A DNA stretch of 34,548 nt, taken from Burkholderiales bacterium (GTDB taxonomy: Bacteria; Pseudomonadota; Gammaproteobacteria; Burkholderiales; Burkholderiaceae_C). Below the pieces are notes generated by a model. It had not been told where the DNA came from. It searched no databases and saw nothing but the letters and a program-made list of their open reading frames with translations. The stretch lies in contig CANHVY010000039.1 in the NCBI GenBank assembly GCA_947464185.1, positions 1-34,548 on the forward strand. Direction: 5' to 3'. A program made the translations under genes and the position numbers. This document shows positions 25,979-34,548 of the stretch, piece after piece (the stretch's first letter is position 1; every line of letters begins with the position of its first letter).

Positions 25979-26608
25979 TCAACCGGCCAGGCGCCGGTTC
26001 AGCGTGTAGGTGCCCGAGAACGTGGCCACGTCCAGCACATGGCCCTTCAGCGCCTCGCGCACCTGGGGGCCCGTGAAGCGCCCTTCCACCGCCAGCCGCG
26101 GCACGTCCAGCGCGTACAAGGTGAAGACGTAGTGGTGCACCAGGCTGTCGTTGAAGGGCGGGAACGGGCCGTCATAACCGAAGTAGTCGCCCGCCATGTC
26201 AGCGTTGCCGGCAAACCATCCCGTGTAGTCGTTCACGCCCTGCCGGGCGCCGCGCAACGCCTGCGGGCCAGGTTTGCCGCGGGCCGTGAAGGCACGGCTG
26301 AACTCGCCCTCGGCAATCTCCGAAGGCTGCGCCGGCAGGTCCACCAGCACCCAGTGGAAGAAATCCACGCGCGGCAGATCGGCCGGGATCTCGCGGTCGC
26401 TCTGGTTGACGTCGTCACCCTTGCTGGGCACGTCGAAGTCGTGGCAGATCAGTACCAGGGACCGCGTGCCCTCGGGCAGGTCGCTCCAGGCCAGGTGAGG
26501 GTTGAGGTTGTCGGAGAAGCCCACCCCCCCGTCGTCACCCAGACGGCCGGCCGCAAAGCGGGAAGGGATGCGGTCGCCATTCAGCCAGCTGTGGCTCTTC
26601 AATTCCAT
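25979..26608 (-). CDS. YbhB/YbcL-type PEBP (Raf kinase inhibitor-like) protein
   Basis: A 209-residue cytoplasmic protein of the phosphatidylethanolamine-binding family. Landmarks are FSDNLNPHLAWSDLPEGTRSLVLICHDFD, HWVLVDLPA, and the YFGYDGPFPPFNDSLVHHYVFTLYALD segment typical of YbhB/YbcL. The function of bacterial members is not known. There is no signal peptide. It lies 40 nt upstream of the histidine phosphatase and 49 nt downstream of DUF1840. Confidence 0.88.
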   Translation of the reverse strand: MELKSHSWLNGDRIPSRFAAGRLGDDGGVGFSDNLNPHLAWSDLPEGTRSLVLICHDFDVPSKGDDVNQSDREIPADLPRVDFFHWVLVDLPAQPSEIAEGEFSRAFTARGKPGPQALRGARQGVNDYTGWFAGNADMAGDYFGYDGPFPPFNDSLVHHYVFTLYALDVPRLAVEGRFTGPQVREALKGHVLDVATFSGTYTLNRRLAG

Positions 26609-26657
26609 GGAAAAGCTCCGTTCACGGTCAGAGTGTCAGCGTGCGGAACCCGGTGGC

Positions 26658-26975
26658 TCAAACGCCCCAGACCACCGGTTCATCGGCCGCCTGGGCGCGC
26701 CGGATCATCTCCACCATCGGCCACAGGCGCCGGCGCAAGGCAATCGGGTCTTGGCCCGCGGCCTCGAGCAAGGCTTCGTTTGCAGGCTGCTGCGCCCGGG
26801 CGGCGTCGTCCTGCTCGATGGCCTGCTGCAGCGCCGTGAGGGCCGCAGGCATGGCGGCCACCTCGATGATGCCCTGGGCGGAAGGCTCACGCCCTATCGC
26901 ACGCAGGAACTGGTCTCCTTGCGGACCCAGCATCACGGTGTCACCGGCGGCCTTGCTGCGGAACTTGTAGATCAT
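26658..26975 (-). CDS. DUF1840 family protein
   Basis: A 105-residue soluble protein of the DUF1840 family, found mainly in betaproteobacteria and of unknown function. Diagnostic segments are the start MIYKFRSKAAGDTVMLG and the C-terminal RRRLWPMVEMIRRA. ATG 26975 gives the family N terminus; longer in-frame extension to 27089 is unconserved. The presence of this lineage-restricted family also supports the betaproteobacterial origin of the window. Confidence 0.87.
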   Translation of the reverse strand: MIYKFRSKAAGDTVMLGPQGDQFLRAIGREPSAQGIIEVAAMPAALTALQQAIEQDDAARAQQPANEALLEAAGQDPIALRRRLWPMVEMIRRAQAADEPVVWGV

Positions 26976-27104
26976 GGCGGACGTGGGGAGAAGGCCCTCC
27001 ATTGTGCGGCCCGGCAGGGCTGTCCGAACCATCTGCCTGCGCTTCATGTGCAGCCGGCTTGAGAATGGGCAGCCTGAGGCTAGGTGCACAGCACTTGGGC
27101 ACGA

Positions 27105-27926
27105 TCAAGGCGTGGCAGCCGCACTCCTGGCGCAGCGAAAGCCGATGTAGACCACCGTGGTCTCCGGGGGCTTGCCCTGCAGATGGTCAGCGCGCATCTG
27201 CCCACTGCCGTACCACCAGGAACCGCCCCGCGTGCGACGCTCGGCGCTGCCGGCCGCCCCTGGGGGCTCGTCCACCCACTCCCAGGCATTGGCCCCCATG
27301 TCGTGCAGGCCGTTCACACCCGCAGGCGTCGCCGTGACGGCGGCGTGCCCCCGCCCGCGCCACAAGTGGGCACCGTGGCGCACGGCGCGTGCATCGGCGG
27401 CGGTGCCACAGTCGCCCAGGCACTGGGCGCCCGCCGGGCTGTCACCCATGGGGAATGGGTAGGTCTTGCCGCGCTGCAGCGGGGCCGGTGGCGTGGGGCG
27501 CGTCTCGGTGTAGGCGGCGCGGACCCACTGAGCGTCCGTCGGCAAGCGGCCGCCCGCCCAGCGGCAGAAAGCCTGGGCCTCGGTGAAATCGATGTGGACC
27601 GCGGGTTCGTCGTCGGCCGCCGGCACGCCGAAGGGACGCGCCCAGGTCCAGCCCGGCTTGGTGGTCCAGCCCGCCTCGAAGACCTGCCCGCCGCCGGCGC
27701 GCTCCGCCCGCGTGACCGTGCCAGTGGCTTGCGCGAAGCGCCTGTACTGCGCCACCGTGGTTTCGGTGCGGGCGATGTCGAAAGCGGCGGCGCCACCCGC
27801 AGGCGTAATCGGCATCCAGTCGATACCGGCCGGGTTGGGGGGCGCCGGGGCAGCCGCAGCGCTGGCGGCCCCCGCCGTGCCCGGCAGGGCCACCAGCCCC
27901 ATCATCATCAGCATCGTCAACGCCAT
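27105..27926 (-). CDS. SUMF1-fold (formylglycine-generating-enzyme-like) secreted protein
   Basis: With ATG 27926 the product is 273 residues with an N-terminal signal peptide (residues 1-20) and a SUMF1/FGE-sulfatase fold: ETTVAQYRRFAQAT, AFCRWAGGRLPTDAQWVRAA, NAWEWVDEP, RGGSWWYGSG and the closing GFRCAR. The two active-site cysteines of true formylglycine-generating enzymes (in the segment after GGS) are missing; WYGSGQM takes their place, so formylglycine activity is not expected. The start is supported by AAAGGG 6-8 nt upstream; a longer ATG at 28019 would overlap the ahpF stop. It follows ahpF in the same direction. Confidence 0.82.
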   Translation of the reverse strand: MALTMLMMMGLVALPGTAGAASAAAAPAPPNPAGIDWMPITPAGGAAAFDIARTETTVAQYRRFAQATGTVTRAERAGGGQVFEAGWTTKPGWTWARPFGVPAADDEPAVHIDFTEAQAFCRWAGGRLPTDAQWVRAAYTETRPTPPAPLQRGKTYPFPMGDSPAGAQCLGDCGTAADARAVRHGAHLWRGRGHAAVTATPAGVNGLHDMGANAWEWVDEPPGAAGSAERRTRGGSWWYGSGQMRADHLQGKPPETTVVYIGFRCARSAAATP

Positions 27927-28015
27927 CGTCTGCCCTTTCTTCAAACCCTCCCGGGCGAGGGCCGTGCCAGCGCCCGAGGTGGGCCACTCAGGTGAGAGAC
28001 GGTGGGTGTCTGCGC

Positions 28016-29668
28016 TCATGCTGCAGATTCTGCTGCGGCCGCCCGGAGGGCAGGAGCCGGCGGTCCGGAAGCCCCCACCGCCGGCATCCTCACCAGGTGG
28101 TCGAAGGCCGACAAGGCCGCCTTCGCCCCTTCGCCCGCGGCGATGACGATCTGCTTGAAGGGCACCGTGGTCGCATCACCGGCGGCGAAGACGCCAGGCA
28201 CGCTGGTGGCGCAGCGCGCATCGATCTCGATCTCGCCATGCCTGGAGAGTGCCAGCGTGCCCTGCAGCCACTCGGTGTTGGGCACCAGGCCGATCTGCAC
28301 GAACACACCTTCCAGCGCCACGTGATGATCGGTGCCAGTGGCGCGGTCGGTGTAGCGCAGGCCGTCGACCTTGCGGCCGTCCCCCGTGATCTCGGTGGTC
28401 TGGGCCTGGGTGACGATGTTCACGTTGGACAGGCTCCTCAGGCGCGCCACCAGCACAGCATCGGCCCGCAGTTGTTCACCGAACTCCAGCAGCGTGACGT
28501 GGGCCACCACACCGGCCAGGTCGATGGCGGCCTCCACGCCGGAGTTGCCGCCGCCGATCACCGCCACGCGACGCCCCTTGAACAGCGGGCCGTCGCAGTG
28601 CGGGCAGTAGGCCACGCCCTTGTTGCGGTACTGCGCCTCGCCGGGCACGCCCACCTGGCGCCAGCGCGCCCCCGTGGCCAGCACCACCGAACGGGCCTTG
28701 AGCGCGGCGCCGCCCTCCAGGTGCACGGTGATCTCGCCCCCGGGCTGCGCCGCCGGCTCCAGGGCCTGCGCACGCTGGCCGTTCATGATCGCCACGTCGT
28801 AGGCGCGCGCATGGGCTTCCAGCGCCGCGGCGAACTTCGGCCCGTCGGTCTGCGGCACGGAGATGAAGTTCTCGATGCCCAGCGTGTCCAGGGTCTGGCC
28901 ACCGAAACGCTCGGCCAGCACGCCGGCGCGGATGCCCTTGCGCGCGGCGTACACCGCCGCGGCCGCGCCGGCCGGCCCGCCCCCCACCACCAGCATGTCA
29001 AAGGTCTCCTGCCGGGCCAGGCGCTGGGCCTCGCGGGCGGCGGCGGTGCTGTCAAAGGCGTGCTCGACCTTGCGCACGATCTCCTCCAGCGTCATGCGGC
29101 CGGAGGCGAAGGGTTCGCCGTTGAGGAACACCTGGGGCACGGCCAGGATCTGGCGTGCGTCCACCTCGCCGCGGAACAGCGCGCCGTCAATGGCCACGTG
29201 CTGCACGCGGGGGTTGAGCACGGCCATCAGGTTCAGGGCCTGCACGACGTCCGGGCAGTTGTGGCAGCTCAGCGACATCCAGGTCTCGAAGCGCAGCGAG
29301 CGGCCCTCGCCGGGGTCGATCGCGCGGATCTGCGCCGCCAGCTCGGCCTCCACCTTGGGCGGATGGCCGCCGGCCTGCAGCAGCGCCAGCACCAGCGAGG
29401 TGAACTCGTGCCCCAGGGGCACGGCAGCAAAGCGCAGGTCGATCGCGCTGCCCACGCGCCGAACGGCAAACGAGGGGCGGCGAGCGTGATCGGCGTCATC
29501 GCCGTCGAAGCGCGCGCTGACCCGCGGATGCAGCGAAGCGATGTCCTCCAGCAGGGCCCGCATCTGCGAAGCGGCGGCGCTGTCGTCGAGCGAGGCCACG
29601 AGCTCCACCGGCAGCGTGATGCGCTCCAGGTAGGTCTTCAACTGGGCTTTCAAGGGGGCGTCGAGCAT
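28016..29668 (-). CDS. ahpF: alkyl hydroperoxide reductase subunit F
   Basis: The flavoprotein disulfide reductase that passes electrons from NADH to AhpC. The 550-residue product has two thioredoxin-like folds at the N terminus with the redox pair CHNC (135-138), then the FAD ([19 protein letters not shown]) and NAD domains ([14 protein letters not shown]) with the second redox pair CPHC, and the FAD-binding [12 protein letters not shown] near the end. It lies 13 nt downstream of ahpC and ends at 28016, next to the SUMF1-fold gene. Confidence 0.97.
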   Translation of the reverse strand: MLDAPLKAQLKTYLERITLPVELVASLDDSAAASQMRALLEDIASLHPRVSARFDGDDADHARRPSFAVRRVGSAIDLRFAAVPLGHEFTSLVLALLQAGGHPPKVEAELAAQIRAIDPGEGRSLRFETWMSLSCHNCPDVVQALNLMAVLNPRVQHVAIDGALFRGEVDARQILAVPQVFLNGEPFASGRMTLEEIVRKVEHAFDSTAAAREAQRLARQETFDMLVVGGGPAGAAAAVYAARKGIRAGVLAERFGGQTLDTLGIENFISVPQTDGPKFAAALEAHARAYDVAIMNGQRAQALEPAAQPGGEITVHLEGGAALKARSVVLATGARWRQVGVPGEAQYRNKGVAYCPHCDGPLFKGRRVAVIGGGNSGVEAAIDLAGVVAHVTLLEFGEQLRADAVLVARLRSLSNVNIVTQAQTTEITGDGRKVDGLRYTDRATGTDHHVALEGVFVQIGLVPNTEWLQGTLALSRHGEIEIDARCATSVPGVFAAGDATTVPFKQIVIAAGEGAKAALSAFDHLVRMPAVGASGPPAPALRAAAAESAA

Positions 29669-29681
29669 GGCCTCAGCCTCC

Positions 29682-30245
29682 TCAGATCTTGCCGACGAGG
29701 TCGAGCGACGGGGTCAGCGCCTCCTCGCCCTCTTTCCACTTGGCCGGGCAGACCTGGCCGGGGTTGCGGGCCACGTACTGGGCCGCCGCCACCTTGCGCA
29801 GCAATTCGCCCGCATCGCGGCCGATGCCGTCGTCGTGCACCTCGGCGGTCTTGATGCGGCCTTCGGGATCGATCAGGAAGGTGCCACGCAGCGCCAGGCC
29901 GGTGTCTTCCACCAGCACGTCGAAACTGCGGGAGATGCGGCCGGTAGGGTCGCCGATCAGCGGGTAGCGCACCTTGCGGATGGCGTCGGAGGTGTCGTGC
30001 CAGGCCTTGTGGGCGAAATGCGTGTCGGTGGAGATGCCGTAGACGTCCACGCCCAGGGCCTTGAACTGGTCGTGCCGGTCGGCCAGGTCTTCCAGCTCGG
30101 TGGGGCAGACGAAGGTGAAGTCGGCCGGGTAGAAGACGAAGACGCTCCAGCGGCCCTGCAGGGTCTGCTCGGTGATCTCGACGAACTTGCCGCTGTGGAA
30201 CGCGGTGGCCTTGAACGGGGCGACGGGGGTGTTGATGAGGGGCAT
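29682..30245 (-). CDS. ahpC: alkyl hydroperoxide reductase subunit C (2-Cys peroxiredoxin)
   Basis: The peroxidase subunit that reduces hydrogen peroxide and organic peroxides. The 187-residue product starts [13 protein letters not shown], has the peroxidatic cysteine C47 in [10 protein letters not shown] and the resolving cysteine C166 in [11 protein letters not shown] 30245 gives the exact family length; an upstream extension to 30311 is unconserved. The ahpF gene follows 13 nt downstream. Its promoter region (30246-30451) has an inverted repeat suited to a LysR-type regulator such as OxyR. Confidence 0.97.
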   Translation of the reverse strand: MPLINTPVAPFKATAFHSGKFVEITEQTLQGRWSVFVFYPADFTFVCPTELEDLADRHDQFKALGVDVYGISTDTHFAHKAWHDTSDAIRKVRYPLIGDPTGRISRSFDVLVEDTGLALRGTFLIDPEGRIKTAEVHDDGIGRDAGELLRKVAAAQYVARNPGQVCPAKWKEGEEALTPSLDLVGKI

Positions 30246-30315
30246 GACGAACTTCCTTGCAATGCGTTGAGGGTCTGTCCGGGCATCGGACCTTTCGACC
30301 GACCGCGGCACCTTG

Positions 30316-30339
30316 CTATCGGTATCGCGTTGTCGATAG
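30316..30339 (-). promoter_or_regulatory. candidate LysR-type (OxyR-like) box upstream of ahpC
   Basis: An inverted repeat CTATCG (30316-30321) with CGATAG (30334-30339), 12-nt gap, lies about 70 nt upstream of ahpC ATG. The ends and spacing resemble the T-N11-A dyads of LysR-type regulators; OxyR is the usual controller of ahpC. No oxyR gene is in the window, so the identification is inferential. Confidence 0.4.
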
Positions 30340-30451
30340 AAAGCATTGTTGGATCCAGAGACCCATTAGAGAAGTTGATTGCCTTGATCTTTCCTATCGT
30401 CTTCTTCAATGATGGGCCGACCCATGCACCGATTCGTCAGCGGCAGACCCA

Positions 30452-31687
30452 TCAAGCCTGAGGCTTGGCTCCGAAGTCAGGCCGCTCCATCCACCAGGCG
30501 ACGAGAAACCCCGCCACCAGCCCCCAGAAGGCCGCGCCGATGTTGAGCAGGCTCAGATCGGCCACGGTCACCAGCAGGCTCACCAGCGCGCCCAGCGTGA
30601 AGCGGCCGGCGCCAAAGGCTGCGGTGAAGGCCCCCTGCAGCACCCGCACCATCGCCAGGCCGCCCAGCACCATGATGAAGGCCTTGGGCGTGGCGAGCAT
30701 CAGGCCGGTGAAGGTGGGCGCCAGCAGGCCGAACAGCACCGCCAGGGCCCCGAAGGTGAGTGCTGCGGTGTAGTGGCGGGGCCGGTCGCCGGAGGCGCTC
30801 ATCATGGCGTTGCTGGGCCCCGTCAGGCAGGTGCTCACGGCCCCCACCAGCGCGCTGGCCGCCGCGCCAATGCCGCACACGAAGGCGATGGCGTTGACCG
30901 GCGGGTCATGCCGCGCCGCCGTCAGCACCGCCACGCCCTGGCCGTTCTGCACCACCAGCACCGTGATGGCCAGGGGCACAACCAGCTCCACCATCGCCGC
31001 CAGCGACCAGGCGGGCGCCTGCACCAGCGGCTGCGCCAGGCTCCACTGACCCGCCGCCGCGGCGTCCACCCGGCCCAGCAGCGCCAGGGTCACCGCCCCC
31101 ACCAGCAGGGCGCCGATCAGCGGTGGCAAACGCCGGCCCATCGATGGCACCGCCGACAGCACGATGAAGGCCAGCACCATCGGCGCGGCCACGGCCACGT
31201 CGCTGTGCAGTGCCCGCACCAGATCGAGCCCGAAGCGCAGGAACACGCCCGCCACCATCCCCATGACGATGGGCATGGGCAGCCACGACATCACGCGCTT
31301 GACCCAGCCGCTGGCCCCCAGCACCAGGATGAACACGCTGGTGGCGTAGAACGCGCCGATCACCTCGGCAAAGCTCATGTGCTGCAGCGCCGGGCCCACG
31401 AGCACGGTGCCGGGGATGGTCCACCCGAAGCCCAGCGGGGTGCGGTAACGCCAGCTCATCGCCAGCGTGATCAGGCCGTTGATGAAGAACACCCCGAACA
31501 CCCAGGACGCCAGCTCCGCCTGCGACAGCCCGCCGCCCGTGCCCACCGCCAGGATCACGGCCACCGGCCCCGTGGCCGCAAAGATGAAGGCGATCAGGCC
31601 GTTGGCCAGGTAGGTGGGGCCCGCGTCGGCCAGCACCTGGCGCGGGGACGGTGCGGGCCCGGCAGGGCGCTCGAGTTGGGACAGCAT
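30452..31687 (-). CDS. BenE-family benzoate/H+ symporter
   Basis: A 411-residue inner-membrane carrier with about 12 helices, of the BenE family. Landmarks are the early YLANGLIAFIFAATGPVAV, the polar WRYRTPLGFGWTIPGTVLVG, ALVGAVSTCLTGPSNAMM and a C-terminal AFWGLVAGFLVAWWMERPDF. BenE carries benzoate into the cell with protons; here no benzoate catabolic genes are adjacent, so the substrate is a family inference. It is upstream of ahpC in the same direction, with a 206-bp gap that holds the ahpC promoter region. Confidence 0.85.
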   Translation of the reverse strand: MLSQLERPAGPAPSPRQVLADAGPTYLANGLIAFIFAATGPVAVILAVGTGGGLSQAELASWVFGVFFINGLITLAMSWRYRTPLGFGWTIPGTVLVGPALQHMSFAEVIGAFYATSVFILVLGASGWVKRVMSWLPMPIVMGMVAGVFLRFGLDLVRALHSDVAVAAPMVLAFIVLSAVPSMGRRLPPLIGALLVGAVTLALLGRVDAAAAGQWSLAQPLVQAPAWSLAAMVELVVPLAITVLVVQNGQGVAVLTAARHDPPVNAIAFVCGIGAAASALVGAVSTCLTGPSNAMMSASGDRPRHYTAALTFGALAVLFGLLAPTFTGLMLATPKAFIMVLGGLAMVRVLQGAFTAAFGAGRFTLGALVSLLVTVADLSLLNIGAAFWGLVAGFLVAWWMERPDFGAKPQA

Positions 31688-31723
31688 CGTGGTCGGGTCC
31701 TGCGTGCAGGGTCAAGACCCGCA

Positions 31724-32752
31724 TCATGCCGGCGTGGCGGCTTCCTGCGTCGCCTGCAAGCTGCGGCGGCTGGTGAAGCAGCGCGGCGCGCCGGACAGCG
31801 GGTCAGTGAAAGCGATCTCGCGGGCCAGCAGTTGGAGCGGGTGGCTGTAGTCGGGCGGGGCATCAGGCGCAGGCTCGGGCCACAGCACGGGGTAGAGCCT
31901 GTCCCCCCGCAAGGGCAGTCCCGCGGCGTTCATCTGCGCGCGCAACTGATGCTTGCGCCCGGTGAGCGGGTGCAGCCGGTAGTGGGCCCAAAGGGCCCAG
32001 TGATGCGGCGCGGCCCCCGGTTCCGGCGCGGCCGGCGTGTCATCGGCCGGTGCAGCAGGCCCAAGGGCCGGGGCGAAGCGGGGCAACCGTGCGATCAGCT
32101 CCACCTGCGTGTGGGCGTTGGGTTCGCCCGGCACCACCTGCATCTGCATGAAGCGCTCGTCCTTGGGCTCCTGCAGCCGGTGCTGCAGCGTCATGGGGAA
32201 GCACAGGCCCTCGCGCCAGGGCGCCACGGCCTCGTAGACCTTGCGCACGGCGCGCGCGCTCAGCAACGACTGGTAGGCGTGCCGCGAGGCGGGCTGCACC
32301 GTGAACAGCAGCACGCCCGCGGTTTCGCGGTCCAGCCGGTGCATGGGCACCAGGTCCGGCAGGCCCAGCAGGCGCTTCAGCCGCACCAGCACCGTTTCCT
32401 GCAGGTAGCGCCCGCGCGGGATCACCGGCAGGAAGTGCGGCTTGTCCACCGCCACCAGGTGCTCGTCCTGGTGCAGCACCTCCAGCTCGAAGGGAATGCG
32501 CAGCTCGGGCGGCAGCACACGCCAGTACCAGAGCACCGCGCCGGGTCGGCAGGGCGCATCCGCCGCCACGGGGCGACCCTCGGCGTCCAGCACCTGCCCC
32601 GCGGCGAGGCGCGCGGGCCAATCGTGCACCCGGGGCAGGCGCTGGCAGAGGAAGTCCACCACATCGCGCCAGGGGCCGGGCGTGACGGCCACGCGGCTGG
32701 CGCTGACGCCGTCGCGCAGGGGCGGTGTCCAGGCTGGGCGGGGGCGGCTCAT
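31724..32752 (-). CDS. RluA-family pseudouridine synthase
   Basis: A 342-residue RNA pseudouridine synthase. The catalytic aspartate is in the HRLDRETAGVLLF motif, preceded by EHLVAVDKPHFLPVIPRG, and followed by the RKVYEAVAPW and HPLTGRKHQLRAQMNAAGLPLRGDRLYPV segments. An N-terminal S4-like segment (about 30-70) is visible. A proline/alanine-rich insert near 235-255 separates core strands. The target base cannot be fixed from sequence. There is a 36-bp gap to BenE and 75 bp to trhO. Confidence 0.9.
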   Translation of the reverse strand: MSRPRPAWTPPLRDGVSASRVAVTPGPWRDVVDFLCQRLPRVHDWPARLAAGQVLDAEGRPVAADAPCRPGAVLWYWRVLPPELRIPFELEVLHQDEHLVAVDKPHFLPVIPRGRYLQETVLVRLKRLLGLPDLVPMHRLDRETAGVLLFTVQPASRHAYQSLLSARAVRKVYEAVAPWREGLCFPMTLQHRLQEPKDERFMQMQVVPGEPNAHTQVELIARLPRFAPALGPAAPADDTPAAPEPGAAPHHWALWAHYRLHPLTGRKHQLRAQMNAAGLPLRGDRLYPVLWPEPAPDAPPDYSHPLQLLAREIAFTDPLSGAPRCFTSRRSLQATQEAATPA

Positions 32753-32827
32753 GGGGGGCTCATGGGTGGCGCAGGGGTGGGGCAGAGGCAGGTCAGAAGT
32801 CGCGTCTGCCCACCAGGCGCTGCGCTC

Positions 32828-33760
32828 TCAATCGGCCTCGTCCAGGCGGCGGGCACGCTGCAGGCGCCAGGCTTCGTCGGGGTGCGCCGGGTCGAACACC
32901 TGCTCGGCCGTGGTGCCGGTCTCGCGCAGATGCGCGTCCAGCGCGATGCGGCGGTCGAAGACAAAACACTCGCCTTGCCAGGCGGCCCCGTCCGCCGCCG
33001 GCGCGTTCTGCAGGTAGTTCAGGATGCCGCCTTCCAGTTGAAACACCTCCAGCCCCAGGCTGCGCATCCAGGGCGCGGTCTTGTCGCAGCGGATGCCGCC
33101 CGTGCAGTACATGGCCACCGGCCGGCCCTGCGCGCGCCAGGCCGGCGCGTGCTGCTCGACAAAGCGCACGAAGTCGCGGAAGTGGTGCACGCCGGGGTCC
33201 ACCGCACCGCGGAAGTGGCCCAGGCGGAACTCGAAGTGGTTGCGGTTGTCCAGCACCACGGCGTCGCCACGCGCCAACAGCTCGTTCCAGGCCGCGGGCG
33301 AAAGGTGGCTGGCGTCGCCCTCGTCCGGCAGGTCGGCGGGCAGGTCGTCAGGCAGGTCGGCATTGCTGCGTGGGGGACCGGCAGGCAGACCCAGCGCCAC
33401 GACCTCGGGCTTGACGCTCACCTTGAAGCGACCGAAAGGCGGCTGCGTGCAGACGCTGCGCTTGAACCTCAGCCCGCGCAACGCCCCCTGCAGCGCGGCA
33501 CCCGCGCGCAGGCGCTGCTCGAAGGCCTGTACCCGCTCCGCCGGCCCGGCCACCGTGCCGTTCACGCCCTCGGTGGCCACGATGATGCTGCCCCCCAGGC
33601 CGAGGGTGCGGCCCAGTTCGCGCAGTTCGCCGGCAGCGGCCTGAGGGTCGGCCAGGTGGACGAAACGATAGAAGGCGCTGTGCAAAAAGGACCTGGCTGA
33701 GGCGCCAGGCACCTGCACCGGCGCGGGTCCGGACACGGGTGGCGGCTCGACAGGTGTCAT
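32828..33760 (-). CDS. trhO: tRNA uridine(34) hydroxylase (rhodanese-domain TrhO/YceA)
   Basis: A 310-residue enzyme making 5-hydroxyuridine at tRNA wobble position 34. An N-terminal acylphosphatase-like domain (about 25-115, with GSIIVATEGVNGTVAGP) is followed by a rhodanese domain with the catalytic cysteine C219 in MYCTGGIRCDKTAPW. ATG 33760 is preferred; a 25-residue upstream extension is unconserved. Between the domains (about 132-150) a short repeat adds three Asp-Leu-Pro units coded by three 12-nt tandem copies (33327-33362). Confidence 0.93.
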   Translation of the reverse strand: MTPVEPPPVSGPAPVQVPGASARSFLHSAFYRFVHLADPQAAAGELRELGRTLGLGGSIIVATEGVNGTVAGPAERVQAFEQRLRAGAALQGALRGLRFKRSVCTQPPFGRFKVSVKPEVVALGLPAGPPRSNADLPDDLPADLPDEGDASHLSPAAWNELLARGDAVVLDNRNHFEFRLGHFRGAVDPGVHHFRDFVRFVEQHAPAWRAQGRPVAMYCTGGIRCDKTAPWMRSLGLEVFQLEGGILNYLQNAPAADGAAWQGECFVFDRRIALDAHLRETGTTAEQVFDPAHPDEAWRLQRARRLDEAD

Positions 33761-34142
33761 GCCGAAGATTCTCGGCGAGCGCTGCGGGTGGCGGGGGCAT
33801 GGCTGTCCACGCTCCGCCCGGTGGGGGGTCGTCAAGCGTGAAGATGGGGGGTGAGAGTCAGCCCCATGCCGCCACTGGCCGAGGTAGTCTGGTTGTCAGC
33901 AGTGCAGCGACAGCAGTCGCTCATACGGCCCAGACGGACGATGGCTGTCGGCCATCAGGAGTCGGTCGCCACTGGCTGCTCTCATGCCGCGCAGCAACAC
34001 CTAAAGCCTGCCGGGCAAGGCGCCCGCGGTCCCAGTCAAGGCTGCTTCCGTCGCCCGCCATGGTTCAAGTTCTGCCTTGAGCAGCATTGGTGCCTTACGC
34101 GCCCGGTGCGGCGACTGAGCCTTTCGGAGTCCGCTGGCAGGT
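33761..34142. other. non-coding stretch between trhO and kup
   Basis: About 380 bases with no supported gene. The open frames on both strands lack known domains and fit GC-rich noise. The text around 33910-33990 resembles degenerate intergenic repeat material, as at 17930-17980. Neither a terminator for kup nor a clear trhO promoter was recognised. Confidence 0.45.
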
Positions 34143-34548
34143 TCAGATCTGCACCCGCGTTCCCAACTCGACCACTGCGTTACTGGGCAGCCGGAAGAAC
34201 TCCACCACTCCGCCAGCGTTGCGACTCATCGCGGCAAAGAGCCGCTCGCGCCAGTTCGCCATGCCGCCGCCAGGCGTCGGTACCACGGCTTCTCGGCTCA
34301 GGAAGTAGCTGGTCTCGAACACCGGAATGTGCAGCCCATGCGACTGCGTGAGCTCCAGCGCCTTGGGAACGTCGGGCGTGTTCATGAAGCCGAAGTTCAG
34401 GGTCACGCGCCAGAATCCATGGCCCAGCGGCGCCACCTGGACGCGTCGTTCCATCGGCACCCAGGGCACTTCGTGGAACACCACTGTGAGGATGACGTTG
34501 CGCTCGTGGAGCACTTGGTTGTGCTTCAGGTTGTGCAGCAATGCCTGC
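34143..34548 (-). CDS. kup: KUP-type potassium uptake protein, C-terminal part (partial)
   Basis: The minus-strand frame is open to the window edge, so the gene starts beyond 34548. The visible 135 residues are the cytoplasmic C-terminal domain of Kup: [30 protein letters not shown] [54 protein letters not shown] and the terminal [10 protein letters not shown]. Kup is a high-affinity potassium-proton symporter of the inner membrane. The stop is at 34143. Confidence 0.93.
   Translation of the reverse strand, partial: QALLHNLKHNQVLHERNVILTVVFHEVPWVPMERRVQVAPLGHGFWRVTLNFGFMNTPDVPKALELTQSHGLHIPVFETSYFLSREAVVPTPGGGMANWRERLFAAMSRNAGGVVEFFRLPSNAVVELGTRVQI

Noticed and set aside
30453..30467. hairpin CAAGCC/GGCTTG at the BenE stop codon
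   Set aside because: Only six base pairs with a 3-nt loop and no T-tract; not supported as a terminator.
30773..33700. 975-codon plus-strand ORF opposite BenE, RluA and TrhO
   Set aside because: Shadow frame spanning three well-supported minus-strand genes; Gln/Arg/His-rich composition typical of antisense GC-rich frames.

Overview
The window is chromosomal DNA from a high-GC betaproteobacterium, most likely order Burkholderiales and probably Comamonadaceae-like. The evidence is the 5' end of a 16S rRNA gene with a betaproteobacterial first segment (1-69, minus), the protein styles of RuvB, HPr, AhpC and LipA, and DUF1840. Nearly all of it is ordinary core genome. Two stretches look accessory: a lower-GC segment with a LysE-type exporter and an IS30-family element (about 15.5-18.2 kb), and a copper-uptake operon lying between ruvA and ruvB (about 18.9-24.0 kb).

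Layout. 1-480: start of an rrn operon on the minus strand with its leader (boxA and two candidate promoters). 481-3012: a permease-less, regulatory type of phosphotransferase system (EIIA of mannose type, HPr, EI). 3029-11638: a long run of minus-strand genes, in transcription order HemJ-like protein, VanZ-like membrane protein, thioredoxin-like ferredoxin, alpha/beta hydrolase, D-Ala-D-Ala carboxypeptidase, D-amino-acid transaminase, DUF493, LipB, LipA, a lipoprotein and an MFS carrier. 11806-13949 (plus): hemB and corA. 13937-15498 (minus): phoH-like and ybeY. 15820-17904: LysE-family exporter and IS30 element. 18237-18812 (plus): ruvA. 18958-23994 (minus): the copper operon. 24115-25197 (plus): ruvB. 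25255-27926 (minus): histidine phosphatase, PEBP-like protein, DUF1840 and a SUMF1-fold protein. 28016-30245 (minus): ahpC-ahpF. 30452-33760 (minus): BenE-like carrier, RluA-family pseudouridine synthase and TrhO. The window ends in the 3' part of kup.

The most interesting system is the five-gene minus-strand operon 23994 to 18958. It opens with a DUF2946 protein that has both a CxxC motif (C78-C81) and a C-terminal Arg-Ala-Pro-Pro three residues before its stop. These are the two hallmarks of CruR, the copper-sensing upstream ORF described in Bordetella pertussis, in which copper perception relieves translation arrest and provokes Rho-dependent termination. A TonB-dependent receptor follows, then a secreted Asp-box (sialidase-like) protein with a CECC motif, a secreted thioredoxin-like CxxC protein and a PCu(A)C copper chaperone. 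The cruR-receptor gap has two mutually exclusive hairpins, one of which covers part of the receptor's Shine-Dalgarno. I infer a copper-starvation uptake pathway under co-translational control, with several proteins whose roles are not established.

Other points: a strong intrinsic terminator just upstream of hemJ that suggests an attenuator or small RNA; a structured element upstream of lysE; and a SUMF1-fold protein lacking the formylglycine-generating cysteines, overlapping or adjacent to ahpF. No tRNA, CRISPR array or prophage was seen.
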